Notes: generated by a model not told the origin, from the letters alone. A DNA stretch of 25,790 nt from FEN-1297 sp964618785 (GCA_964618785.1 CAZUCY010000044.1:1-25790), one strand, 5' to 3'. Shown: positions 1-7,997, numbered from the stretch's first letter. Translations and numbers: made by a program.

Positions 1-416
1 AACATTATGAAGCCGCCGATAAAAACTCCGGCAAATGTAAATACAATTTGAAGAGTGCCATAGTTCTCCAGATTGTTTTGTATTGTATCCAGCTGCTGGG
101 TTTTTTGTTCAGCAGTCATTTTGCCGCTTGCAACAGCCTGGTCGAAACTTTTTTCAATTTTTGCCATCTGCTTTTCTACAATCTGCGAATGAATGGCTTT
201 ATTGGTGTTTAAAAAAACCTGAGTTATGCAAATAACAAGAAAAAGAAGAGCTAAAGGCAGGAGCCAATCAATTGTTTTTAGAGGAAATTTTGCAATTAAA
301 TCAAAGGTTGAAGCCGGTTCTGTGAAAACACCTATCATTTTATCAGAATGGCTTAACTCCTCTTCGGGTTGATTGTCAACCGGCGGGTTAGAAGCTGAAT
401 CCGTCAAATTATCCAT
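1..416 (-). CDS. Yip1-like multi-pass membrane protein, C-terminus cut by window edge
   Basis: The first 138 codons of a protein that runs off the left edge. The ATG at 416 is preceded by a strong AAGGAG ribosome binding site. Residues 1-25 are acidic and Pro/Asn-rich, probably cytoplasmic. A stretch near residues 28-46 (GVFTEPASTFDLIAKFP) resembles the start of bacterial Yip1-family proteins. A membrane segment follows at about 50-68, then a polar helical stretch (70-120), then a second hydrophobic segment that is cut off. Yip1-family proteins are integral membrane proteins of poorly known function in bacteria. It lies 89 bases downstream of deoC on the same strand and may be co-transcribed, but its own strong ribosome binding site suits independent expression. 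The family assignment is a recognition call from a partial sequence. Confidence 0.65.
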   Translation of the reverse strand, partial: MDNLTDSASNPPVDNQPEEELSHSDKMIGVFTEPASTFDLIAKFPLKTIDWLLPLALLFLVICITQVFLNTNKAIHSQIVEKQMAKIEKSFDQAVASGKMTAEQKTQQLDTIQNNLENYGTLQIVFTFAGVFIGGFIM

Positions 417-505
417 GCACTGTCTCCTTTATATTAATGTTAAAAGAAATGACCGAAAAAATTATCCATACTTTCACCAAAACGCAATAAAAAAATTATT
501 AATTT

Positions 506-1225
506 TTATACAATTCCCCTTGCCCTGGCTGATTCTAATATATCAACCGTAGCCGTGGCGCCGATTCGTGTAACGCCTATGGAACGGACACGCAGCAAAT
601 CATCCAGAGTGCGAACGCCTCCGGAAGCTTTTATCTGAACTTTCCCGGTAATATTTTGCTTAATTAATTTTAAGTGTTCATCTGTCGCTCCTTTGTACGA
701 ATACATTCCGTTAGACTGCTTAACAAATCCATAGCCGGTTGATGTTTTTACAAATGCCACAGAATGGGCTGAGCAGATTTTACACAATTTAATTATCTGC
801 CCTGTATTGAGATAATCAGTCTCAAATATGACTTTGAGAATTTTATTCTCCTCAACCACAGTATCGTTAATTTGTCTTATTTCATCCGAGATATAATTCC
901 AATCCCCTTCCAATACCTTCCCGATATTTACTACCATATCTATTTCCACGGCGCCAAGCTGCATAGCCTCTTCCGTTTCTTTAATCTTCATTCTCGTTGT
1001 ACTGTTTCCGTGTGGAAATGCTATTACAGAACAAATTCCAACGCCTGTTCCTTCAAGAATATTTTTACACATTTCAATTGCGTATGGTTTTACGCATACA
1101 GTTGCGGTATCATACTTTTTGGCAATTTCGCATCCTTTTAATATATCAGCATCGGTGAGCGTAGGATGAAGCAGCGCATGATCAATCATTTTTGAGAGCA
1201 GTTTTAGAGTTATTTCGGAATTCAT
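506..1225 (-). CDS. deoC: Deoxyribose-phosphate aldolase
   Basis: Cleaves 2-deoxy-D-ribose-5-phosphate to acetaldehyde and glyceraldehyde-3-phosphate in the cytoplasm. 239 residues, a normal length for the short bacterial DERA type. The Schiff-base lysine motif VKTSTGYG (K160), the second active-site lysine in IKASGGVRT (K199) and the acidic residue in VEIDMV (D96) are all present. The start at 1225 has a GGAGA ribosome binding site five bases upstream. It is last of the four sugar genes on this strand, 83 bases after the ribokinase gene. Its base composition (roughly 40% G+C by eye) matches the local background and not the richer kinase/permease/glycosidase genes, so it may be native while those were added. 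Identification is firm. Confidence 0.96.
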   Translation of the reverse strand: MNSEITLKLLSKMIDHALLHPTLTDADILKGCEIAKKYDTATVCVKPYAIEMCKNILEGTGVGICSVIAFPHGNSTTRMKIKETEEAMQLGAVEIDMVVNIGKVLEGDWNYISDEIRQINDTVVEENKILKVIFETDYLNTGQIIKLCKICSAHSVAFVKTSTGYGFVKQSNGMYSYKGATDEHLKLIKQNITGKVQIKASGGVRTLDDLLRVRSIGVTRIGATATVDILESARARGIV

Positions 1226-1308
1226 TTATTCTCCATTATCATATTAGGAATAATGTTAAATATATTGATTTTTCCCTCACATTGCACGCTGGTTGGATCA
1301 CGCAGGCG

Positions 1309-2226
1309 CTAAGTTTTCAGGAATCTATCAATTTCATCCCTGCAAGGCACAGAAGGCTGCGCTCCCAACCGGGTAACAGAAATTGCAGCAGCAGCCGAAG
1401 CAAATCGTGCAGATTCGGTAAGCGTCTTCCCTTCGGAAAGCGCAACCGCCAGGCAGCCGCAGTACACATCGCCTGCGCCTGTAGTATCCACTACATCAAC
1501 CTTGAAAGCCGGGATCCAATCACACACACCTGAAGCCGCTATATATGAACCCCGCGCACCCAGCGTGATTATAACAGTTTCACATCCAAGCCTCAGCAAT
1601 TCTTTTGCTGCCGGTTCAACAGAACCTTCCTCTTTGATGACTATACCGGATAACATCCCTGCCTCTGTTTCATTTACCACCAGGATATTCACTTTTGTAA
1701 GATACGATCTGTCGAATTCTCTTGCCGGCGCACAATTCCACAAAACTCTTGTCTTGTGCCTGTCACACACATTAAGAACATACTTCAAGGTATCGGGCAG
1801 TATTTCATACTGGAGGACAACAATAGCGGCTGTGCTTATTAACTCATCCGCCCGGTCAATATGTTCGGGCATCAGCCTGTAGTTTGCACCCGGTGCAACT
1901 GAAAGGTAATTAGTACCCTGTTCTCCAATCATCACGAGCGCTGCGCCGCATGCAGTGCCTTTCTCCTGAAAAACGAAATCCGTATGTATTCCCTCACTCC
2001 TAAATTGTTCTACCATACGGTGCGAGGCATCATCATCTCCCACACAATTGACAAAATATACATCGCCGCCGGCACGCGCAGCGCCGACAGCCTGATTTGC
2101 TCCCTTCCCTCCATAAGTCTGCATGAAAACCGCATCGGTAATCGTCTCACCCACGTGCGGCAGCCGGGACATTTTCATGATGTAATCAATATTTGAGCTC
2201 CCTATAACAACAATCTTATTTTTCAT
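1309..2226 (-). CDS. rbsK: Ribokinase-family (PfkB) sugar kinase, ribokinase or deoxyribokinase
   Basis: ATP-dependent phosphorylation of a pentose, most likely ribose to ribose-5-phosphate. 305 residues, typical for RbsK. The N-terminal sugar-binding signature GGKGANQA (39-46) and the C-terminal PfkB signature DTTGAGD (247-253, catalytic base D253) are intact, and the NxxE motif appears in VVNETEAG (about 184-190). It starts 24 bases after the end of the permease gene and has no strong ribosome binding site, so translational coupling within an operon is plausible. With deoC downstream, a deoxyribokinase role is a real alternative: family members phosphorylate 2-deoxyribose, and the product would feed deoC. 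G+C is clearly above that of deoC. Family certain, substrate inferred. Confidence 0.9.
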   Translation of the reverse strand: MKNKIVVIGSSNIDYIMKMSRLPHVGETITDAVFMQTYGGKGANQAVGAARAGGDVYFVNCVGDDDASHRMVEQFRSEGIHTDFVFQEKGTACGAALVMIGEQGTNYLSVAPGANYRLMPEHIDRADELISTAAIVVLQYEILPDTLKYVLNVCDRHKTRVLWNCAPAREFDRSYLTKVNILVVNETEAGMLSGIVIKEEGSVEPAAKELLRLGCETVIITLGARGSYIAASGVCDWIPAFKVDVVDTTGAGDVYCGCLAVALSEGKTLTESARFASAAAAISVTRLGAQPSVPCRDEIDRFLKT

Positions 2227-2250
2227 AAAGCATCGATTCCGAATTAGTGA

Positions 2251-3252
2251 TTAGAGTTTGGCGGCTACAATGAGTCCCAGACCAATTATAAATGTAATGA
2301 ACATAATTGTTAGATACCGTGCGATTGAAGGGGGAGCGCCCTTAAACTCTTTGAACACAAAGACGCCCCATGCCGCCCCAATCATGGTAGAACCCTGCCC
2401 CAGCCCATAAGAGATTGCAGGTCCAGCCTTGTTTGAAGCTATCAGATTGAACAAAAAGCCGGTATTGAAAATCAAGCCCCCAGCGAGACCAATAAGATGT
2501 AACTTCAGCGTTCCGTTCTGCATAAATCCGGTGTATGTTGATCTGTTCCCATCCACAGGTTTATACATGAAGTAAGTGTTCCAAACAAAATTGGAGAGGA
2601 ACAATCCAATGGAAAAAACAAGAACGGCTGAGTAAGGAGTAAGTTTGCCTGACTCGGGTATTGTAAAGTTCAATGTCATACTATCGGCAACGAACCTATA
2701 GAAAAAGCCCATGATGATTCCAGCGAAAATGGACAATACGATTCCTTTGGTACGGGAAGCGCTTTTTGACTCTTTCACTTTCGAAGAGGCGAAAGCATTC
2801 ACCACAATTGCCGCTACTACCAACAGAACTCCCGGAAAAAGTAAAAGCGGATTGCCCTGCGGCTGCTTTAAGTAATTAACCACAACGCCTATTACCAGCG
2901 CCAATCCAACACCAATTGGAAAAGCGACCGATAATCCTACCATTGTTATCGCCGCCACAAGCATCAGGTTGGAGAGATTGAAGACAACACCTCCCACAAC
3001 AGCAGAGAGAATTGAACCAGGATCCGCCTGCCGGAGATCTGCCAGGAAGCTCCTTCCTCCGGTACCGAAACTCCCCATCGTTAATCCGAAGAGAAGCGCT
3101 GTGAGAATAAGACCGATAGAATAATCCCAATAAAACATCGGGAAGGGCCAGCTCTTTGTTGAAATCTTTGATGTATTCGCCCATGATCCCCAGCAGAGCA
3201 TTGTTACAAAACAAAACGCAACGGCAATAAGATAATTATTGATGATATACAT
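2251..3252 (-). CDS. DMT-superfamily sugar permease (GRP / ureide-permease / RhaT-like)
   Basis: A 333-residue inner-membrane protein with about ten hydrophobic segments in the two-times-five arrangement of drug/metabolite transporters. Visible marks are the conserved first helix with CWGSWANT (about 20-27), Gly-rich helix ends, and a long loop after the fifth helix (about 155-170, Lys/Ser-rich). It resembles the proton-coupled sugar permeases annotated as RhaT, GlcU or RbsU and the ureide-permease family of Bacteroidota. The start at 3252 has GGTGGAA upstream. It sits 13 bases after the glycosidase gene and 24 bases before the ribokinase gene, so it probably imports the monosaccharide the kinase phosphorylates, ribose or deoxyribose being the natural guess. 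The substrate cannot be read from sequence. Confidence 0.85.
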   Translation of the reverse strand: MYIINNYLIAVAFCFVTMLCWGSWANTSKISTKSWPFPMFYWDYSIGLILTALLFGLTMGSFGTGGRSFLADLRQADPGSILSAVVGGVVFNLSNLMLVAAITMVGLSVAFPIGVGLALVIGVVVNYLKQPQGNPLLLFPGVLLVVAAIVVNAFASSKVKESKSASRTKGIVLSIFAGIIMGFFYRFVADSMTLNFTIPESGKLTPYSAVLVFSIGLFLSNFVWNTYFMYKPVDGNRSTYTGFMQNGTLKLHLIGLAGGLIFNTGFLFNLIASNKAGPAISYGLGQGSTMIGAAWGVFVFKEFKGAPPSIARYLTIMFITFIIGLGLIVAAKL

Positions 3253-3265
3253 AATTCCACCATTG

Positions 3266-5161
3266 TTAATGATTACTATTTAATAAGGACAAGTATGTAA
3301 CGGCGCCGATAGCATGATAAAACGGTACACCCCACACTTCCTGAGTATTCCATTCGACCGCATTTGAAGCCTCCATGTATGGAGTATCGTCCGGTCTTCC
3401 GACAAATCCGTTCACCGTGGCGTCGGGAATCCGGTAATTCACGAACGATGCAATAACCGGATGCCTGAAACCTACTCCGGTGAACAGGCAAAGCCCGGTC
3501 GTGTTATGACCCGTAGCCCATTGAATTAATTTCTCGCTCTCGTCGCGGTAAAGTTCTTTTTTCCACAGGAAAGCAGCCCGGGCGAGCAGGCAGGCATGAT
3601 GCATAAGGACGGCATCAGTGCCGTGTACCATCTCTTGTGCATTGAGGGGACTAATAAAGGTACGAACGAAATTACCCCCGCCTGCATCGCGAAATGTGAT
3701 TTCGTCGGAATGCGCCGGCTTTACAAACACACCGTAAGGCGTAACAGAAAACGGATTGCTGGATGCATCTCTCAATAAATAGTTCTCAATATACCGTTGT
3801 ACTGCCGCCGTCGATCTTTTAGTAATGTCAGCCATCCCGTGAATATCGAGTTCGCACACGCGCAGCAATGCCATTGCCGGTTCCGCATTCCACACAACAC
3901 TGCGGTATCCGTCAGTCTTCCCTTTCTCGTAGAAATATCCGTTCAAGCGGTAGTCGCCTGTTTCCTGCCGCATAATCAGCTCATCTGCCAGAGCTTCAAT
4001 CTCTGAACCATTAACCCGCGCAAGCCCTGATGCATATAATTCACAGGCGGCGAGCAATTCCTCAGCGAGGAACAGTGTTCTCCCATCATGCTGAACTTTC
4101 TGACTATATTTCCATCCAAGCTCTGCCAGGTGTTCGCACTTCATTGCATCTGCAGCGTCAAGAACCCTTGAAGCAAAAACCTGGTTGCGGATGAAAAGGA
4201 ATTGGCAGACGGGGTTGTATGTAGTACGGATTTTTCTCTCGTCCCCGTTTTCTCTGATATTATCGCTCTTCCCTTCCCCGGAGCCAAGGCACCCGGCATG
4301 GTTCTCACACCACCAATCGTCCTGATAATTTTTTCCCCCGCGTAATGGACCGCTCCCGATATCCTCATAAACCCTGCCCTCCGGAGTAATCATCGCCTGG
4401 AAAAATTTATTACCCCAGCTGATTTCGTCTAAGGCAGCTTTCCTGTATGAGGGATCGGCATGCTGCGCAATCAGAGAGAGAGCTTCTATGTGCGAGCTTG
4501 TCTGCGAGATCCATTTACGGAAATCACCCGCGTCGTTCCAGCCGCCCGCAGCGGGAACATACGTCCCGTCTGTATCAAGAACGCCATCGTCCGCATTTTC
4601 AAGCGGGCGTATTCCGGGTGTCTCTATCCCCGACCGCTGACAATACAGGTAATTCAGATAGCTGCGAATAAGCCGGCTGTATGGATTTCCTTCAATTACA
4701 AATGGAGTTGTAAAACCGTATTCAGTTTCAATCTGATAGATTCCATCTTTAGCGAACGGAGTAAAGTCGCCCTGCCAGAAAGTACCCCAGCGTGTGCTGA
4801 TTTTCTTTAAAACTCCCCGGTACGAAGAGCTGTCGGGAATAAATTTATCCTGATCAATATATTTCCCCTTGGAAATATCTATAGGCCAGTCAAAGAAGGC
4901 GCCTGTCCATGATTTCGGCAGGCGCTGTTCCCGTTTCATTCGTGCGCCTACTGGATGGACGTAAAAAGGAATTTCACCGGGAAGCGCCGAATCGCAGGGC
5001 GCAGGCAGTAGTGTAACCGTCTTAGGGCTTTGTTCCCGAAATCCGAGCTGCGACGTCGCTATAGTTAATTGATCAACATAAGTGTTACCGGCTTGTTGTG
5101 ATGCTGCCGGACCGGCTGATATTAAAACAATTACAGCCAAAGGAATAAATGTTCTTTTCAT
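3266..5161 (-). CDS. Glycoside hydrolase family 9 protein, exported
   Basis: An exported inverting glycosidase of the cellulase-type GH9 family, 631 residues. A signal peptide spans about 1-21 (cleavage near AAS-QQ). Residues about 25-155 match the place of the N-terminal Ig-like domain, and the (alpha/alpha)6 barrel opens with YLYCQRSG (171-178). The catalytic aspartate motif GGWNDAGDF is at 206-214 (D210, D213). Near the C-terminus the usual NE-V proton-donor motif is not obvious: glutamates at 597 and 603 in a Tyr-Met-Glu...Glu-Trp-Asn stretch are the candidates. No type IX sorting domain or carbohydrate-binding module follows. It is first in a minus-strand operon with permease and kinase, so it may release a sugar other than glucose. 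G+C near one half is higher than the surroundings, suggesting transfer. Confidence 0.9.
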   Translation of the reverse strand: MKRTFIPLAVIVLISAGPAASQQAGNTYVDQLTIATSQLGFREQSPKTVTLLPAPCDSALPGEIPFYVHPVGARMKREQRLPKSWTGAFFDWPIDISKGKYIDQDKFIPDSSSYRGVLKKISTRWGTFWQGDFTPFAKDGIYQIETEYGFTTPFVIEGNPYSRLIRSYLNYLYCQRSGIETPGIRPLENADDGVLDTDGTYVPAAGGWNDAGDFRKWISQTSSHIEALSLIAQHADPSYRKAALDEISWGNKFFQAMITPEGRVYEDIGSGPLRGGKNYQDDWWCENHAGCLGSGEGKSDNIRENGDERKIRTTYNPVCQFLFIRNQVFASRVLDAADAMKCEHLAELGWKYSQKVQHDGRTLFLAEELLAACELYASGLARVNGSEIEALADELIMRQETGDYRLNGYFYEKGKTDGYRSVVWNAEPAMALLRVCELDIHGMADITKRSTAAVQRYIENYLLRDASSNPFSVTPYGVFVKPAHSDEITFRDAGGGNFVRTFISPLNAQEMVHGTDAVLMHHACLLARAAFLWKKELYRDESEKLIQWATGHNTTGLCLFTGVGFRHPVIASFVNYRIPDATVNGFVGRPDDTPYMEASNAVEWNTQEVWGVPFYHAIGAVTYLSLLNSNH

Positions 5162-5188
5162 ATAATACTCTTTTATTTATGAACCCCA

Positions 5189-5231
5189 ATACCGGCTTGG
5201 GTATCATTTGCTAAGATTAATCAAAATCTTA
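5189..5231 (-). promoter_or_regulatory. Two inverted repeats upstream of the glycosidase operon, operator candidates
   Basis: ATACC-N6-GGTAT (5189-5204) and TAAGATT-N6-AATCTTA (5212-5231) lie 28-70 bases upstream of the glycosidase start codon. Arms and spacing are seen directly. Their position suits binding of a dimeric repressor or activator controlling the sugar operon, but no regulator gene lies in the window and neither matches a site I can name. Confidence 0.4.
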
Positions 5232-5445
5232 TGTGTGTTCCTCAGAGCTAACTATGTAAAAATGAACAGAAAACCTTATTCAATATAAAACTAATGCTTA
5301 AGAACTAAAAACTAAATTTTTATTTATAGAAAATTAATCATTGCTGTCTAAAATAATTCAAAAAAGAAATTTAGCTTTAGCCTCTAATTTCCGTCAATTT
5401 TGTCTAAAGCCGGATATTTTTGTAATTAATAATCCCCCGTATAAA

Positions 5446-5640
5446 CCTGACGGCAGGCAGGCATGTTCAAATTTATTGGTATTCTGCACAATTTATTTTT
5501 AATTTGTACGGATATAAAAATTAGCATGTCCTATTGTTTTGTAAATATTTTTTAGTGAGTTTTAGTAAAAAAATAATTAGATTTAAAAAACTCATGCGTG
5601 AGGCTGATTAAAATGCAGGTCGACCCTGCCTACCGGCAGG
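5446..5640. repeat. Two copies of a CCTGCC-GGCAGG palindromic short repeat
   Basis: A degenerate copy at 5446-5461 (CCTGACGGCAGGCAGG) and a better one at 5625-5640 (CCTGCCTACCGGCAGG) flank the AT-rich middle of the spacer. Short GC-rich palindromes of this kind are common dispersed repeats in AT-rich genomes of this group. The second copy can also pair with GCAGG at 5615-5619, so it may act in RNA as well. Confidence 0.5.
5487..5506 (+). promoter_or_regulatory. 20-base motif, identical copy upstream of htpX; candidate promoter of tnaA
   Basis: CACAATTTATTTTTAATTTG occurs here and, identically, at 18343-18362. The match extends left through TTCT with one mismatch. The end TTAATTTG is one base from the Bacteroidota-type -7 box TAnnTTTG, and an ATTG lies about 20 bases before that box here. 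This would give a leader of about 250 nucleotides for tnaA. The promoter reading is inference; the repeat is observed. Confidence 0.45.
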
Positions 5641-5666
5641 TTGCCGGGCTGAACCTTGTATACTGC

Positions 5667-5687
5667 AGTATTCAAAAAATACTTTTT
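5667..5687 (+). terminator. Terminator-like hairpin with T-run in the tnaA leader (possible attenuator)
   Basis: Stem AGTATT (5667-5672) and AATACT (5678-5683) with loop CAAAA, followed by four more T. The stem is only six base pairs and AT-rich, so a weak terminator. It lies 69 bases before the tnaA start in the coding direction; no upstream plus-strand gene exists for it to terminate, so attenuation of tnaA is the more interesting reading. The same arms occur upstream of htpX (18372-18386). Confidence 0.35.
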
Positions 5688-5721
5688 AGATAACTTCACT
5701 TTCTGGGTATTTCACATTTAA

Positions 5722-5738
5722 AGGGCTCAAAAAGCCCT
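5722..5738 (+). promoter_or_regulatory. Hairpin next to the tnaA ribosome binding site
   Basis: Stem AGGGCT (5722-5727) and AGCCCT (5733-5738), loop CAAAA, ends seven bases before the GAAAGG ribosome binding site (5746-5751) of tnaA. It could affect ribosome access or be a transcript-stabilising structure. Structure is seen; function is inference. Confidence 0.35.
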
Positions 5739-5755
5739 GCTCAAAGAAAGGCGCT

Positions 5756-7129
5756 ATGAAAACAATAATTGAACCTTTTAAAATAAAATCGGTTGAACCT
5801 ATCCGGTTCACAACCAAAGAAGAAAGAATTAAATTAATAAAAGAAGCCGGGTATAATACTTTTATGCTTCGGGCAGAAAATGTATTAATTGATCTTTTAA
5901 CAGACAGCGGAACCTCCGCAATGAGTTCCAAACAATGGGCGGGCATTATGGACGGCGATGAGTCCTATGCCGGCTCAAAGAGCTTTTACAGGTTTGAAGA
6001 AGCCGTAAAAAAAATAACGGGATTACAGTATATTATTCCTACTCATCAGGGCAGGGCTGCGGAAAAAATTCTTTTCTCTATCGTAGGCGGCAAGGGAAAA
6101 TATTTCCCTAACAATACGCATTTTGATACTACACGCGCCAATATAGAGTTTACCGGCGCCGAAGCGGTAGATATTCTAAATGAAACGGGCAAACATCCCG
6201 AATTAAGAGCCGACTTTAAAGGCAATATGGATGTTAAAAAACTTGATGAGTTCATTAAGGAAAAAGGAGTGGAAAACGTACCCCTTTGCATGATTACGAT
6301 TACTAATAACTCCGGCGGAGGACAGCCGGTTTCAATGCAGAATATCAGAGAAGTAAAACAAATTTGCAGTAAATACAAAATTCCGTTATTCATTGACGCC
6401 TGCCGGTTTGCGGAAAATGCATGGTTCATAAAGAAGAGAGAACCCGGTTACGGAAACAAGTCGGCGCTGCAAATTGCGCAGGAAATGTTTTCATATGCAG
6501 ACGGTGTAACAATGAGCGCAAAGAAAGATGCGTTTGCAAATATAGGCGGTTTTCTTGCAATGAATGACGGCAGCCTTGCTTTGAAATGCAGAAACCTGCT
6601 AATCGTAACCGAAGGCTTCCCTACTTACGGCGGCTTAGCCGGGCGTGATCTTGAGGCTATTGCTCAGGGTTTGGAAGAAATTCTTGATGAGCATTACCTG
6701 CAATACAGGATCAGGAGTATAGAATATTTAGGTGAGAAACTTATCGCAGCAGGAGTCCCGATTATTGAACCGCCGGGGGGACATGCAATTTATCTTGATG
6801 CAAAAAGATTTCTTCCCGGTGTTCCGCCGGAACAGTACCCGGGTCAATCAATAGTAGTTGAGCTGTATACCGAAGGAGGAATAAGAGGCGTTGAAATAGG
6901 CAGCGTTATGTTCGGCAAGTATGATGCTGACGGCAGCCTGATTCCACCGCCGATGGAACTTGTACGCCTCGCTATCCCGAGAAGAGTATATACACAAAGC
7001 CATATAGATTATGTGCTTGAAATAATTCTTGAAGTATTTAACAATAGAAAGTCCCTTAAAGGTTATAAAATTATTTATGAGGCTCCAATGCTTAGGCACT
7101 TTACTGCCGGATTTGAACCCCTTAACTAA
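5756..7129 (+). CDS. tnaA: Tryptophanase (tryptophan indole-lyase)
   Basis: PLP enzyme splitting L-tryptophan into indole, pyruvate and ammonia. 457 residues, the length of the tryptophanase/tyrosine phenol-lyase (TPL) family. PLP-site residues are present: THQGR (96-100), DACRFAEN (214-221), and the SAKKDA motif with the Schiff-base lysine at 257. The choice between the two enzymes rests on two positions: TPL has Arg381 and Phe448, whereas here residue 381 is Ile (in GVEIGS, as in E. coli TnaA) and 448 is His (LRHFTAGF, matching TnaA His463). Both favour tryptophan. ATG at 5756 with GAAAGG four bases upstream. First gene of a plus-strand cluster, after a long structured leader. No tnaB-type permease is adjacent. 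Expected product: indole, plus pyruvate for fermentation. Confidence 0.93.
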   Translation: MKTIIEPFKIKSVEPIRFTTKEERIKLIKEAGYNTFMLRAENVLIDLLTDSGTSAMSSKQWAGIMDGDESYAGSKSFYRFEEAVKKITGLQYIIPTHQGRAAEKILFSIVGGKGKYFPNNTHFDTTRANIEFTGAEAVDILNETGKHPELRADFKGNMDVKKLDEFIKEKGVENVPLCMITITNNSGGGQPVSMQNIREVKQICSKYKIPLFIDACRFAENAWFIKKREPGYGNKSALQIAQEMFSYADGVTMSAKKDAFANIGGFLAMNDGSLALKCRNLLIVTEGFPTYGGLAGRDLEAIAQGLEEILDEHYLQYRIRSIEYLGEKLIAAGVPIIEPPGGHAIYLDAKRFLPGVPPEQYPGQSIVVELYTEGGIRGVEIGSVMFGKYDADGSLIPPPMELVRLAIPRRVYTQSHIDYVLEIILEVFNNRKSLKGYKIIYEAPMLRHFTAGFEPLN

Positions 7130-7141
7130 GGTATTGTTTTT

Positions 7142-7972
7142 ATGGCTGCGATAAAAAAAGCTTACAACTATTCAAGAGGCAGGCAGATATGGCGCCTGCT
7201 TCCTGCCGTTACGAATAAACTTATTATTGAAGAACGCGATACTTCTACAAAGGAAGTTTTTTTTAATTGCATAGATATAAACTCAGGGGAAAAAATCTTC
7301 TACGATTTTCAGCTTGATGAAAAATACTGGACGGGCATTGAGACAATATATAATGATATTATCATATTTCATAAATATGCCAGCCGCGATATGCCCGGGC
7401 ACGATGAAATAATTGCTTTTGATATTTATTCAAAAAAAATTTTATGGCAGAATAATGAATATGTTTTCCTTTTCATCAGCGATGATAAAATATACTGCTG
7501 CAGGAATAAATTTGAGGGAAGAGATTTTTTTAGTTTAGACTATAAAACCGGCATTCTTCTGGAAAGTTTGGGCGATGATGCAAGCCGTGTAAATAAACTG
7601 CGGGAAAATTCATTTAACTTAGTAAATACAGGCGGTTATTTATTCCCGGAATCTTATTATCCCGTACCGGGAAAGAACTCTGAAACAGGAAAATATTTTG
7701 AACAATTCACTACAGAGAACAACACTGCCGGGAAAATAGAATTTATTGAAACCGATGATATATTGTTTTTTAACTATCACCATGTGCTTTCCGGCTGGAG
7801 CTTAAAAAATATTTTCAAAGCTATTGAAATTTCATCAAAAAAGGTTATTTTAGATGAAACATTGAATTACCGGACGGAAACTTTTATTCCGGATTGCTTT
7901 TTCATTAAAGACAGGCTTCTTTTCTTACTGATTGAAAAAATAAAATTGAAGGTTTGTTCTGTTAAAAAATAG
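7142..7972 (+). CDS. DUF4905-like protein, probable beta-propeller fragment fold
   Basis: 276 residues, cytoplasmic, with no signal peptide or membrane segment. Sequence pattern: IWRLLP near residues 16-21, then repeated blade-like units with aromatic/Asp-rich turns such as CIDINSGEK (about 43-51), IIAFDIYSKKILWQN (about 87-101) and FSLDYKTGILLESLG (about 127-141), which recall PQQ-type 'LD..TG..LW' blades. This matches my memory of the DUF4905 family of Bacteroidota and relatives, function unknown. It starts 12 bases after tnaA, so very probably the same operon, and is followed after 25 bases by the AMMECR1-domain gene. ATG at 7142 with weak upstream purines. No catalytic motif seen. Confidence 0.7.
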   Translation: MAAIKKAYNYSRGRQIWRLLPAVTNKLIIEERDTSTKEVFFNCIDINSGEKIFYDFQLDEKYWTGIETIYNDIIIFHKYASRDMPGHDEIIAFDIYSKKILWQNNEYVFLFISDDKIYCCRNKFEGRDFFSLDYKTGILLESLGDDASRVNKLRENSFNLVNTGGYLFPESYYPVPGKNSETGKYFEQFTTENNTAGKIEFIETDDILFFNYHHVLSGWSLKNIFKAIEISSKKVILDETLNYRTETFIPDCFFIKDRLLFLLIEKIKLKVCSVKK

Positions 7973-7997
7973 CTATCAATAATTAAGTGAGGAATTG

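Larger units (their letters stand above)
5162..5755. other. Divergent intergenic region between the glycosidase operon and tnaA, rich in inverted repeats
   Basis: 594 bases without a convincing gene. The left end carries two inverted repeats near the glycosidase start. The middle is AT-rich and holds a 20-base motif repeated upstream of htpX. The right 320 bases, running into tnaA, hold a GC-rich palindrome-like repeat, mutually exclusive CCTGCC pairings, a hairpin followed by a T-run, and a last hairpin just before the tnaA ribosome binding site. These are listed separately. No start-codon-led peptide containing tryptophan, as in the E. coli tnaC leader, was seen. Confidence 0.8.

Noticed and set aside
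872..1141. Plus-strand open frame of 89 codons inside deoC
   Set aside because: It lies wholly opposite a clear deoC gene, has no ribosome binding site and no family likeness; similar opposite-strand frames over ribokinase, GH9 and tnaA were dropped for the same reason.
2876..3214. Minus-strand 112-codon frame over the permease gene
   Set aside because: It is a shifted-frame reading of the permease, Cys- and Arg-rich without any motif.
3266..5161. Type IX secretion cargo: GH9 protein with C-terminal sorting domain
   Set aside because: The chain ends within the catalytic domain; no sorting domain follows, nor one at the end of the FG-GAP protein.
5508..5755. A TnaC-like leader peptide before tnaA
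   Set aside because: The only short ATG-led frame noticed (5594, Met-Arg-Glu-Ala-Asp) has no tryptophan and no ribosome binding site.
5756..7129. Tyrosine phenol-lyase instead of tryptophanase
   Set aside because: The two positions that set specificity carry Ile381 and His448 rather than Arg and Phe.
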